A DNA stretch of 64,000 bases from Clavibacter sp. A6099 (GTDB taxonomy: Bacteria > Actinomycetota > Actinomycetes > Actinomycetales > Microbacteriaceae), in the NCBI RefSeq assembly GCF_021919125.1, contig NZ_CP083439.1, forward strand, positions 62,001 through 126,000. Reading direction: 5' to 3'. A program made the position numbers and the translations under genes. A model generated the notes under the pieces. That model was not told where the DNA came from. It worked only from the letters and a program-made list of their open reading frames with translations, and did no database searches. This document shows, in pieces, positions 7,609 to 16,700 of the stretch. The first letter of the stretch is position 1. The number at the start of each line of letters is the position of its first letter.

Positions 7609-8447
7609 CCGTCGCCGCCCGCCTCGCCGCGATCGCCGCGTCCGTCTCCGCGGTCGCCCTCGGCGCCGTCCTCCTCCTCGCGCCCGGGACGAGCGGCGCG
7701 TACACCGCCGCCATCACGAACACGAACAACACGGCCGCGTCGTCCGCCGCCTTCTTCACCTGCTCGAGCGCCTTCGCGGCCGACAAGGCCAATGCGCTGT
7801 TCGCGTACCCGCTCAACGAGGCGAGCGGATCCACCCGGGCCGTCGACGCCGCGAGCGGCGCGTACCCCGGCACCTACCGGGGCGCGATGATGAGCGACAC
7901 GACCAGCGCGCGCGCCTGCGCCCGCGACACCGGCGGTGCATACGTGCTCGACGGCTCCGACTTCGTGACCAACGCGCTGCAGACACAGGGCCCGGCGACG
8001 TTCAGCACCGAGGTGTGGTTCAAGACGACCGTCAAGGGCGGCAAGCTCATCGGCTACGGCAACTCGCAGGCCGGCTCCTCCTCCGCCTACGACCGCCACA
8101 CCTACGTCTCCACGACGGGTCAGCTGGCCTTCGGCACCTACAACAGCGGGTACCAGACGATCACGAGCTCGGCCAACGTGGCCGACGGCGCCTGGCACCA
8201 CGTGGTGGCCACGATGTCGCCGGGCACGGGCATGACCCTGTACCTCGACGGCGCCCGCGTCGCGCAGAACACGGGCTTCACCGCGCCGGAGAGCAACAGC
8301 GGCTACTGGCGCATCGGCTACGACAACGTGTCGGGCTGGCCGAACGCGGGATCCGCCTACTTCGTCGGCAGCATGCGGTTCGCGGCCGTGTACAAGACGG
8401 CGCTCACCGCGGCGCAGGTCCAGAACCACTACGCCGCCGGCCGCTGA
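7605..8447 (+). CDS. exported LamG/concanavalin-like domain protein
   Basis: A 280-residue protein with a hydrophobic signal (residues 8-30) followed by AYTAAITNTNNTAASSA, very like the cleavage region of the protein at 5783, so it is a probable substrate of the same SipW-type peptidase. Residues about 60-278 look like a LamG (Laminin G-like) jelly roll: FSTEVWFKT, ADGAWHHVVATMSPGTGMTLYLDG and the closing AALTAAQVQNHY are typical of bacterial LamG_3 domains. Such domains bind carbohydrate or protein. The start overlaps the peptidase stop (ATGA). It is the last gene of the operon. Confidence 0.8.
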   Translation: MTVAARLAAIAASVSAVALGAVLLLAPGTSGAYTAAITNTNNTAASSAAFFTCSSAFAADKANALFAYPLNEASGSTRAVDAASGAYPGTYRGAMMSDTTSARACARDTGGAYVLDGSDFVTNALQTQGPATFSTEVWFKTTVKGGKLIGYGNSQAGSSSAYDRHTYVSTTGQLAFGTYNSGYQTITSSANVADGAWHHVVATMSPGTGMTLYLDGARVAQNTGFTAPESNSGYWRIGYDNVSGWPNAGSAYFVGSMRFAAVYKTALTAAQVQNHYAAGR

Positions 8448-8450
8448 CGC

Positions 8451-8484
8451 GACGACGGGACGGTCGCGTGACCGTCCCGTCGTC
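8451..8484. terminator. strong bidirectional terminator hairpin
   Basis: A perfect 14-bp stem (GACGACGGGACGGT / complement) with a 6-base loop, between the convergent genes ending at 8447 and 8500. Confidence 0.8.
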
Positions 8485-8499
8485 CGTGCGTGCGATGGA

Positions 8500-9483
8500 T
8501 CAGCTCGCGGGCACCACGTCCCAGTGCTCGCGGATGAGCCCGCCGTCGACCCGGAAGATGTCGGCGGCGAGGAACGGGTCGTCGGCCTTCGCGCCGACCG
8601 GCTGCGAGAAGGTCCAGACGAGGTCGTCGTCGGCGATGGAGATCACCGACTGCTGCGCCGGGAACTGCGCGCCCCCGGAGAAGAAGGCCTTGAGCGCCGC
8701 CGTGCCGTTCGCGGCGACCGTGTTGTGCTGCAGGTACGCCGGGTCGAACGAGCGGTCGAGCACGCTCGCGTCGTGATCCCGGAAGAGCGTGTCGTAGGCG
8801 CCCACGGCCAGCTGCCGGTTCGCCTCCTCCTGCTGCTCGGTCAGCTCGGGCGCGTCCGCCTTGCCCTCGTAGAGGTCGCTGAACATCGTGTTCGTGTTGC
8901 CGCTCGCGGGCTTGCCCTGCGGGATCGGCTGGTCGAACGTCCAGCGCGCGGTGACCTTTCCGTCCGCGAGGCGGAAGAGGTCGACCGCGGCCTCGCCGGT
9001 GCGCTCGTCGTCGGGGTTCGAGGCGACCTGCCAGTGCACGGCCACGAGGTCGCCGTCGGCGGCGATGTGCTTGATAACGGCGTGCGCGCCGGGCACGCGC
9101 TGGTGCGCCGTGGCGAACTCGTCGAGCACGCCGCTCGGGCCGGCCTTCGCCCCGGAGCCGTTCGCGGTCGAGTCGGGGGCGACGGCCGCCAGCACGGCGG
9201 CCTGCGCGCCGGCGGAGGCGGGATCCGGGAAGGCCGCGGTGAACAGCGTCGAGATGATCGTCGCGTTCCGGTCCTCCGTGTCGGAGTCGGTGCGGTCGGC
9301 CGTCGTGCCGCCGTCGCCCGCCGAGCTGGGAGCGGTGGTGGCGACGGCGGTGGTCGCGTCGGGCGTGGTGTCGGAGGCGGCCGAGGCCGCGCCGGGAGCG
9401 GAGCATCCGGCCAGGACGACCACTCCGGCGAGGGCGGCGGTGCCGCGGGCGAGCAGGGAGACGGGGATTCGTTGAACGCTCAT
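8500..9483 (-). CDS. lipoprotein with two SnoaL/NTF2-like domains
   Basis: A 327-residue exported lipoprotein. The lipobox is VLAGC with the lipidated Cys27; a Ser/Thr/Asp-rich spacer follows (28-70). Residues about 75-200 and 208-325 are two SnoaL-like repeats: both contain a pattern of a short helix, an FATAH/YLQHN segment and a closing DIFRVDGGLIREHWDVV strand typical of polyketide-cyclase-like NTF2 folds. Some members bind small hydrophobic ligands, but the substrate here is unknown. There is no clear ribosome site at the ATG at 9483. Confidence 0.75.
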   Translation of the reverse strand: MSVQRIPVSLLARGTAALAGVVVLAGCSAPGAASAASDTTPDATTAVATTAPSSAGDGGTTADRTDSDTEDRNATIISTLFTAAFPDPASAGAQAAVLAAVAPDSTANGSGAKAGPSGVLDEFATAHQRVPGAHAVIKHIAADGDLVAVHWQVASNPDDERTGEAAVDLFRLADGKVTARWTFDQPIPQGKPASGNTNTMFSDLYEGKADAPELTEQQEEANRQLAVGAYDTLFRDHDASVLDRSFDPAYLQHNTVAANGTAALKAFFSGGAQFPAQQSVISIADDDLVWTFSQPVGAKADDPFLAADIFRVDGGLIREHWDVVPAS

Positions 9484-9774
9484 GCACGTACGATGCGACC
9501 CGCGGCTGGGAGCCTCCGATGTGCATGGATGCGGCGCTCGCGGGCTTCTCCTGCTAGGCCACGCGCGGGGCGCGTCATCCGGTCACGAGCTCGCGGGGCC
9601 GCCCGCCCGCCCGATCGCCCCTCCGTTCCGAAGCCCATCCGTCGGGTCCGAGTCACCTGGCAGGGGCCTCCTCGTTGCGCATGCGAGGGGGCTTCCCTGC
9701 GTCCGGGGCCGGGATCCTGCCGCGTGCGCGCCGCGCCGCCCGCCGTCGCCGTCGTCTTCGCCGGCTCCCGGGCG
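9484..9774. other. intergenic stretch, no gene seen
   Basis: This stretch lies upstream of the minus-strand lipoprotein gene at 9483 and should carry its promoter. Several overlapping open frames cross it but none has a ribosome site or a protein-like composition. I see no repeat or RNA gene in it. Confidence 0.5.
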
Positions 9775-9817
9775 CACGACGAACGGCCCGGCGTCGTGGG
9801 CCGGGCCGTTCGTCGTG
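9775..9817 (-). terminator. very strong terminator hairpin
   Basis: A perfect 18-bp stem (9775-9792 with 9800-9817) and a 7-base loop, located 32 bases after the stop of the lipoprotein gene at 9850. It closes the long minus-strand surface-protein cluster. Confidence 0.85.
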
Positions 9818-9849
9818 GTGCTGTCCCGGGGTCGAGCCCGGGAGAGGTG

Positions 9850-10542
9850 CTACTTGGTGTTGACGGTGATCTTGGCGATGCCGACGACGAGCTGGTCGGT
9901 GACGGCGGTCGTGCCGAACGTGCTGTTCAGGAGCGACGCGGCGTCGGGGCTGACCTTGACCGTGGTGCCCTCGAGGACGGCGTTGTCACCCTCCATGGCG
10001 AGGGGCTTCAGGGTCGTGCCGTCGAGGTTGAAGATGTAGACGTCGTTCATGACGGCGCCGTCGCCGACCTGGACCGAGCCGGTGAGGCGGCTGGTGCCGG
10101 GGTCGATGACGAAGTCGGTGAGCTTCACGACGGTGGAGCCGGCGGTGAGGCTGATGCCGGAGCCGGAGTGGTCGATCTCGCCCTGGACGTAGGGGCGGTA
10201 GGACTGCTCGGGGTCGAAGTACTTCACGTTGCCGCCGGTGATGGGGAACGCGAGGGTGCCGGTGGCGCCGTCGAGGGTCGCGGTGCCGATGACGCCGGGG
10301 GTCAGGCCCAGGGTCGTGAGGGCGCCGGTGAAGCCGGAGTCGAGGGTGACCTTCGTGTCGACGCCGGTGAGGGTGGGGATCGTCGCGAGGGGCGTGGGGT
10401 TGGCCTCGGTCGTCGCGGTCGCGGCGGGCTTGGAGGAGGTCGAGGACGACGGGGTCTCGGCGGGGGTCGAGCAGGCCGCGAGGCCGACGACGAGGAAGCC
10501 CGCGGTGGCGAGGCCGAAGACGGACTTGGTGAGGTTGCGCAT
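9850..10542 (-). CDS. lipoprotein of unknown function
   Basis: A 230-residue lipoprotein with the lipobox GLAAC (Cys24) and a Ser/Thr/Pro-rich linker to about residue 55. The rest is beta-rich: GTLAFPITGGNVKYFDP, GEIDHSGSGISLTAGS and LTDFVIDPGTSRLTGSV look like strands of one domain, weakly reminiscent of HtaA-like heme-binding modules, but I do not claim that family. AAAGGA precedes the ATG at 10542. It is last in the minus-strand surface cluster and is followed by a strong terminator. The gap to the preceding gene is 125 bases, so it may have its own promoter. Confidence 0.7.
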   Translation of the reverse strand: MRNLTKSVFGLATAGFLVVGLAACSTPAETPSSSTSSKPAATATTEANPTPLATIPTLTGVDTKVTLDSGFTGALTTLGLTPGVIGTATLDGATGTLAFPITGGNVKYFDPEQSYRPYVQGEIDHSGSGISLTAGSTVVKLTDFVIDPGTSRLTGSVQVGDGAVMNDVYIFNLDGTTLKPLAMEGDNAVLEGTTVKVSPDAASLLNSTFGTTAVTDQLVVGIAKITVNTK

Positions 10543-10667
10543 GATGGATCCTTTGTTCTCAGGGCGGCCGACGTGGTCGCCGGTTGGAGTCGGATGGTGC
10601 TTCGGTGCCCGTCGCCGGGCCGATGGGTCCCGTGATGCTTTCGTGACCCTGGGCGTCCTGTTCGGGG

Positions 10668-11312
10668 TCACCGCTGCAGCCCCGGGCGCTGGTTGCCGTC
10701 GACGCGGAGGGTCATGGATCCGGTCGCGCCCTGGGCGGTCGTGGGCGCCGACGCGGCCAGCCGCACGGTGAGGCGCAGGTGGTCCCGGCCGCCGACCGCG
10801 CGGGCAGGGGATCCGGGCAGCGCGACGCGTCCGACGGCCGGGCGGTCGGCCACCACCGAGGTGATCGTGCCCGAGCAGGTGGCGGTGCCGGGCGCGCCGG
10901 TCCACGCGACCGGGCAGCGGTCGAACGCCACCTGGAGGCCGTCGGACGTGCTCGCGACGGCTGTGCCGCCGAGCGTGACCATGAGCTCCGACGCTCGGAC
11001 GGTGCCGGTGTTGGCGAGGTCCACGAGCCGCACCTGGGCGTCGCCCGGCCGCAGCCCGGTGATCGGGACGGCGAGCTGATCCGCTCCGCCTCCGCCCCAG
11101 TCGAGCTCCACGGCGCCCGCGCGCACGGTGACCCGCGACGTGGCGCGGTCGGCGAGCACGGCGTACGCGGTGCCGGCGCCCGCGAGGGCGAGGGTCACCG
11201 CGATCGCGGTGACGAGCAGCGTCCGGGCGCGGCGGACCGGGTGGCGGGCGGCGCGGCGGCCGTGCAGCACGGGGCGGACGGGAGCGTCGGGTGCGGCGCG
11301 ATGGCGGGGCAT
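10668..11312 (-). CDS. TasA/camelysin-like exported protein
   Basis: A 214-residue exported protein with a membrane-spanning signal at about residues 28-50 (LLVTAIAVTLALAGAGTAYAVLAD) and then TSRVTVRAGAVELDW, the typical mature start of camelysin/TasA relatives. The body is beta-rich with two cysteines. It ends in RPGLQR, the same last four residues (GLQR) as the TasA-like protein at 12857. Its ATG shares one base with the stop of the signal peptidase gene (TGATG), so it is co-translated. It is a probable fibre subunit or fibre accessory. Confidence 0.75.
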   Translation of the reverse strand: MPRHRAAPDAPVRPVLHGRRAARHPVRRARTLLVTAIAVTLALAGAGTAYAVLADRATSRVTVRAGAVELDWGGGGADQLAVPITGLRPGDAQVRLVDLANTGTVRASELMVTLGGTAVASTSDGLQVAFDRCPVAWTGAPGTATCSGTITSVVADRPAVGRVALPGSPARAVGGRDHLRLTVRLAASAPTTAQGATGSMTLRVDGNQRPGLQR

Positions 11313-11959
11313 CAGGCCGGCCCGCCGGCGGTGCGCGGTGGACGGCGCCAGATCACGGTCAGCAGCCAGATGGTGCCCGTCGCGCCGACGACCGCGAACG
11401 CGATCGCGCGGGTGACGGGGTCGCCGAGCCAGACGAACGGCCAGCCGAGGAACGGGACGACGGACGTGCGCTCCCATACGGCGTCGTCGCCGATGGTGAC
11501 GATCCACGGATCGCCAGAGGGGTTGTTGTCGCCCTTGGTCTGGATGGCGAGGCGGTCGGCGGACCAGCCGTCGAGGCGCTCCGCGTCCTCCGGGCCGAAG
11601 ACGTGCGTGACGCGGTGGATCACCCGCACGCGCGGGCCGCTGGGGGCCGTGAAGACGACGACGTCGCCTTCCGCCACCTCCCCGCGGGGCGTCGGGCCGG
11701 TGATCGCGAGGGAGCCGACCGGCATGCCGGGCGCCATCGAGTTCGAGAGGACGGGGACGAAGCGGGTGACGCCGAGGGCGGAGAGGGCGACGACCGCGAT
11801 CACGGCCAGACCGACGGCGGCAGTGAGGAGCCCGCCGAGGACGCCGAGGGCGCGACGGGCCGGGCTGCGGCGATTCGGCGCTGCGGCGGGGGCGGCGTCG
11901 GCTCCGGCGGGGGCCGCGGGTGCGGGCTCGGCGGTGCGCGCGGCCCGGTCGCGGATCAC
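11312..11959 (-). CDS. sipW-like: ER-type (SipW-like) signal peptidase I
   Basis: A 215-residue membrane protease. The anchor helix is residues 37-63. The catalytic serine is Ser74 in LSNSMAPGMPVG, and the base is His115 in RVIHRVTHV, so it is of the Ser-His (SipW) type. TKGDNNPSGDPW is the conserved domain E-like block. A second membrane helix lies near the C-terminus (residues 184-206). The GTG at 11959 overlaps the stop of the LPVTG protein by GTGA. It sits between two genes for likely substrates and is the second such enzyme in this window. Confidence 0.85.
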   Translation of the reverse strand: MIRDRAARTAEPAPAAPAGADAAPAAAPNRRSPARRALGVLGGLLTAAVGLAVIAVVALSALGVTRFVPVLSNSMAPGMPVGSLAITGPTPRGEVAEGDVVVFTAPSGPRVRVIHRVTHVFGPEDAERLDGWSADRLAIQTKGDNNPSGDPWIVTIGDDAVWERTSVVPFLGWPFVWLGDPVTRAIAFAVVGATGTIWLLTVIWRRPPRTAGGPA

Positions 11960-12741
11960 GAGGCGGCCTCGGTGGTGCGGCGGCGTCGGCGGCCGGCGAG
12001 CAGCAGGATCCAGCCGCCGAGGAGCGCGAGGAGGGCGCCGGCGAGGGCGGACGCGATGTCGCGGCCCGTGACGGGGAGCAGGTCGCGCGGGGCGTCGGCG
12101 GCCGGGGCTGATCCGGCGGGCGAGGTGACCGAGCCGGTGCCCGTGCCCGAGCCGTTCCCGGTGCCGCCGCCCGTGGACGGTTCCGTGCCGGTGCCGCCGT
12201 CGTCCACCAGGGCGAAGCCGATGCGCACCATGCCGGCGGTGGACTCCATCCCGTTGTCGGCGCCGGACGGGAAGCGCACGCGCACGGCGATGCCGACGGT
12301 CTCGCCCGCGGCGAGCGGGGTGCGCGTGACGACGCTGTCGAGGGTGGCGGCGGGGCCGGATCCGAGGGGCTCGACGGGCCCGCGGCAGCGCATGGGTGCC
12401 GTGAGGGTCTCGAAGCCGTCCTCGCAGAGCCGGACGGACAGCTGGATCCCGCCCAGCGCGTCGCCGGTGAGGGCCATCGAGCGCATGGCGTCGAGGCGGA
12501 CGGAGAGCGGCGAGGAGTCGTCGGAGACGTTGGTGACGTCGGCCGCCCAGTCGACGGTGTCGCCGGGGGCCAGGTCGTCGAGCGGGATGTCGGGGCCGGT
12601 GAGCTCGCGGACCTCGAGCGAGGGGGAGTCGATGGCGGTGGGGAGCGCGTCGGCGCGAGCGGGGGCCGCGGCACCGGAGGCGACCAGCGTCAGGCACAGC
12701 GCGGCGGCGGCGATGCTGCCGGTGCCGTGGTGTGCGCGCAT
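11956..12741 (-). CDS. LPXTG-type cell-wall anchored protein of the TasA-like locus
   Basis: A 261-residue surface protein. It has a classical signal peptide (cleavage after ARA, about residue 30), an all-beta domain with two cysteines (residues 35-180), a Gly/Thr/Ser-rich spacer (182-215), and a sorting signal: LPVTG at 222-226, a hydrophobic helix and RRRRR. A sortase (not in the window) would link it to peptidoglycan. By position it may anchor the fibre made from the adjacent TasA-like proteins; this is inference. GGAGGA precedes the ATG. Confidence 0.85.
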   Translation of the reverse strand: MRAHHGTGSIAAAALCLTLVASGAAAPARADALPTAIDSPSLEVRELTGPDIPLDDLAPGDTVDWAADVTNVSDDSSPLSVRLDAMRSMALTGDALGGIQLSVRLCEDGFETLTAPMRCRGPVEPLGSGPAATLDSVVTRTPLAAGETVGIAVRVRFPSGADNGMESTAGMVRIGFALVDDGGTGTEPSTGGGTGNGSGTGTGSVTSPAGSAPAADAPRDLLPVTGRDIASALAGALLALLGGWILLLAGRRRRRTTEAAS

Positions 12742-12816
12742 GGTCGTGTCCTCCGGGGGCGGGACGGATGGGGGGTGGTGCGATGGAGCGGGGCGACGCG
12801 CGGGCGCGACGCCGGG

Positions 12817-12850
12817 CGATCGGGCCCCGGCGCGTGCCGGGACCCGATCG
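12817..12850 (-). terminator. hairpin after the TasA-like gene
   Basis: A 15-bp stem with one mismatch (12817-12831 with 12836-12850) and a GCGT loop, starting 7 bases after the stop at 12857. It may lower transcription of the downstream anchor and peptidase genes relative to the fibre protein, like the hairpin at 6489. Confidence 0.65.
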
Positions 12851-12856
12851 GGGCGA

Positions 12857-13555
12857 TCAGCGCTGCAGGCCGTCGCGCTGGATGGCCGACGCCGTGAACG
12901 TCAGCGTCGCGGCCGCGTTCTCGTAGTCGTTGTCCGCGGTGTCGGGCAGCTGCAGGACCATCAGGGTGTTGAGCGTCACGTCGGCGGTGTCGCTCGGGAA
13001 GGTGCCGTCGGCCGAGGGCGCCACGCCGAAGGCCGCCGGCGTGAACGTCGTCCCCGCGCCCGTGAGCGACGCGAGGGTGCCGGTGCCCGTGGTGGACGTG
13101 GTGCCGCTGCAGGTGTAGGGACCCACGGGGTCCGCGGCCGAGGGCGTCCACGCCGTGGAGCAGGTCTGCAGGGTGTAGCGCAGCCCGTCCGTGCCCGACA
13201 CCAGCGACTCGCTCGGGCCGGGGACCGCCGGGTCCTCGGTGCCGAGCGTCTCGCCGGTCACCTCGTACGCGAACGTGACCGACTCGACGAGGTTCCCGTC
13301 GTTGGTCGCGTTCGGCAGCGAGAGCACGATCGGGCGCTGGATGGTGTCGCCCGGCGCGATGTCCGTGATCGTGTAGTCGCCGGTCGCCAGCTCGATGTCC
13401 AGCTGACCCGCGTCGGCCTGGAGGGTCGCCGTGTCGGAGTCGGTGAAGATGGCGAACGCGCCGCCGGTGATGATCGTGCCCACGGCGACGACCGCGCCGG
13501 TGGCGACGATCTTCTTCCAGGGGCGACGACGCTGGGGTGCTGTGGTGGTGCTCAT
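12857..13555 (-). CDS. TasA/camelysin (CalY) family exported protein
   Basis: A 232-residue protein with the hallmark start of the family: basic WKK, a hydrophobic helix ending GGAFAIFTDSDTATLQADAGQLDIEL (about residues 30-55). SipW-type cleavage would fall before FTDSD. The mature part is beta-rich and ends IQRDGLQR. Relatives form amyloid-like fibres or are cell-surface proteases (camelysin); no zinc motif is visible, so a structural role is more likely. AGAGGAAC precedes the ATG at 13555. It lies between the giant surface protein and the anchor protein. Confidence 0.85.
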   Translation of the reverse strand: MSTTTAPQRRRPWKKIVATGAVVAVGTIITGGAFAIFTDSDTATLQADAGQLDIELATGDYTITDIAPGDTIQRPIVLSLPNATNDGNLVESVTFAYEVTGETLGTEDPAVPGPSESLVSGTDGLRYTLQTCSTAWTPSAADPVGPYTCSGTTSTTGTGTLASLTGAGTTFTPAAFGVAPSADGTFPSDTADVTLNTLMVLQLPDTADNDYENAAATLTFTASAIQRDGLQR

Positions 13556-13701
13556 GGTGGTTCCTCTCGATGGGTCTCGCGGTGCGCGGTGCGCGCGGGT
13601 CGTGCGGGTGCTGTTCCTGCTGGTGCGGTGATCGGCGTGTCGGTCGAGGTGGGTCGCCGCATCCGGGGGCGGATGCGGCCTGGGTGGTCGCGGGGCGGGC
13701 A

Positions 13702-16700
13702 TCAGCAGCCCACCGCGGAGACGGTCGCCGGTTGGGCGACGGCGGAGGAGGGCGCGCTCGGGATGCCGACCCAGCGCTGCAGGTCGGGCCGGACGCGCCA
13801 CTGGTAGGAGCGGGACTCGCCGAGCCGATCGTCCGAGAACGACGTCACGGTGCCGGCGAGACGGGCGACGGTGATCCAGGCGCCGGGCGTGGTGCCCGCG
13901 ACGCGCCGCTCGACGAGCTGGTCGGTGGCACCGGGGACCGCGGTCCAGGCGAGCGCCGTGACCGGGCGGCCGGCGACGCAGCTCGCGGTCGCGCCGGTGA
14001 CGGTCGTCGTGCTCGTCCAGGTGCCGGTGGAGGCGCCGAGGCTGGCGTCGTCCCGGTGCGTGAAGCCGCGGGGCACGAGCGGGGCCGGATCCAGGAACAC
14101 GGTGATGGTGGACGACGCGGCGATCCCGGTGCCCGGCGCCGCGGGACGGTCGGTGATCGCGTAGGCGACGACGGAGGATCCCGGCGTCCCCGTGGCCGGC
14201 GGCTGGTAGGTGCACAGGACGGCCGTGCAGGCGAAGGACCCGGGCAGCGCGGCGGGCGGGGTGGCGCCCGTGATCGCGAGCGCGTCGCCGTCGACGTCGG
14301 TGTCGTTCGCGCGCGGATCGACCGTCACGGCCGGCCCGCCGACCGTCGCGACCAGGCGGTCCGCCCGGGCGACGGCCGCGCTGTTGACGGCCGTGACCGT
14401 GATCGTGACCCGCACGTTCCAGGTGCCCGCGCCGCTCTGCAGCGCGTAGTCGAAGACGTCGACGCCCGTGAAGCCCTCGGCCGACCGGTACGTGCACTTG
14501 CCGCGATCCGTGCCCGTCGCGACGCACGTGGCGCTGCCGGCGGTCGGCGACGCGGGCACGGGACCCGCCGCGCCGCCCACGAGGGTCGGCGTCGCCGAGA
14601 GCTGCCCGCGGCTCAGGGTCGCGCCCGTCGCGGCGCGTCCGTCGTTGGCGAGCACGTCGATCACCACGGGCACGCCCTGCGGCGTCGTCGCGGAGTCGGG
14701 CAGCGGGTCGGCGACGGCGAGGACGGTCGCCGTCGCGGTGGCGCTGACCTGCCCGGTCGGCGCGGTCGCGGTGGCCGTCGCGGTGTTGACGATGGATCCG
14801 GCCGCCACATCCGCGGTCGTGGCCGTGTACGTGGCGGTCGCCGTGACGACCTGGCCGGGCGCGAGCGTGCCCGCGGTGCCGGGCCACGTGTAGGCGAGCG
14901 CGGAGACGCCGGTGCGCGGATCCGCGATGGAGACGCTCGTGAGCGTCGTCGACCCGGTGTTCTGCAGCCGGAACGCGTACGTCACGACGCCGCCCGCGGC
15001 CGGCACGTTGCCGGGCGTCGCGGTCTTCGTGAACGCCAGGGTCGCCGTGCGGTCGAGGGTCAGCGTGCGCGTCGCGGTGGCCTGCGCCTGGGTGCCGCTC
15101 GAGGTCGCGCCGCGCACGCTCGCGGTGTTCGCGATCTGCCCCGCGTCGACGTCGGCCTGCCGCACCGTGTAGCTCGCCGTCGCCGTGGCGGTGGCGCCCG
15201 CGGCGAGGGTCCCGGCCGTGCCCGGCCACGTGTACGTCATGGCCGACAGCCCGGGCAGCGGATCCGTGAGCGCGACGCCGGTCAGCGGCACCGTGCCGGT
15301 GTTCGTGATGGAGAAGGCGTACGCGACCGTCGAGCCGGCCTTGGATCCGCCCGTGAGCGTCGCGCCCTTGGTGAGCGTGAGGGCCGCGGATCCGTTGACG
15401 GGCGTGCTCGTCGACGAGCTCGCGGTCGGCGCGGCCACGCCGGCGAAGGTCTGGCCGGAGACGGTGGCGGTGTTCACGATCGGCGTCGCGGCGTTCACAT
15501 CGGCCTGTGTCACGACGTAGGAGGTGGAGGTGAAGGTCTGCGATGCGCCGGGCGCGAGGGTCACGGAGGCGGGGCTGATGCCGGTGACGCGCGGATCCGC
15601 GACCGCCACCTGCCGCAGCGACACGTTCCCGGCGTTGCGCGCGACGAACGAGTAGGCGATCCGCTCGCCGACGTCCGCCTTGCCGTTGCCGTTGGAGTCG
15701 GTGAGCGCGCCGGTCTTCGTGAGTGACAGCGCGGGCGCGGGCGCCACGATCGGCACCGTGACGGAGCTCGCGTTGCTCGTCACTCCCGCGAGCAGCGTGT
15801 TGACGCCGGTCGCGGTCGCAGTGTTCGTCAGTGAGGCGTTCACGGCCTCCGCGGGCGTCACGACGTGGATCCCTGTGCAGGTCACCGACCTGCCGCTGAG
15901 GAACAGGCCCAGCCCGAGCAGGCCGCCGGGGCAGGAGACGGAGGAGACCAGGGGATCGTTCACGGCGAGGTTCGAGAGCGTGAGCCCGCCGGTGTTGGTG
16001 ATCACGAACTGGTACGGGATCTGCTGCCCCTCGGCGTAGGCCGCCGGCTGCGCGGTCGACCGGTCGATCTGCTTCACGAGGGTGAGGGTCGTGAGGTCGA
16101 CGAGGCTCGAGACGCTCACCTCGCGGATCAGGTGCGTGTCCGTGAAGGTGCCCGTGGACGCGAGGTAGCCGAACTTGTAGGAGGAGGGGGCGGGGGTCGT
16201 CATCGTGTACTGCAGGACCTGCGTGAGGGAGGCGGTGGATGCGCCGGCCGCCGCGCCCATGTAGACGGTGACGACGGGGAGCCGCGCCGACGACACCGTG
16301 ATGCGGACCGTCCGGCCGAGATCCGCGGTGGGCGTGCTCAGGGTGGTGGTCGCGCGCAGGCTCGTCGCGGGCGATGCGCCCGTCAGGTAGCAGTAGCCGG
16401 TGAGGCCCGTGCCGGGTCCGCGCAGGGCGATCGCGTTGGGGCGCTGGCCGACGCCGGCGCTCGGGGTGGTGCAGCCGGTGCCTCGGCCCTCGGTGGGGCT
16501 CGAGAAGTTGCCGAACGCGTCGAGTCCGACGCCGAGGTAGCCGCCCGCGACGCCCGCCGCGGTCGTGGTCTGGGCGTAGCCGAGGCCTCCGCCGGACGGG
16601 CCCGCTGCGGTGAGCGGCACGGATCCGTCGGTGAGGAAGAAGCCGATGCCGTCGGCGCCGCCGGACGAGGTGCCGTACTGGTACTGGTCGAACTTGACGT

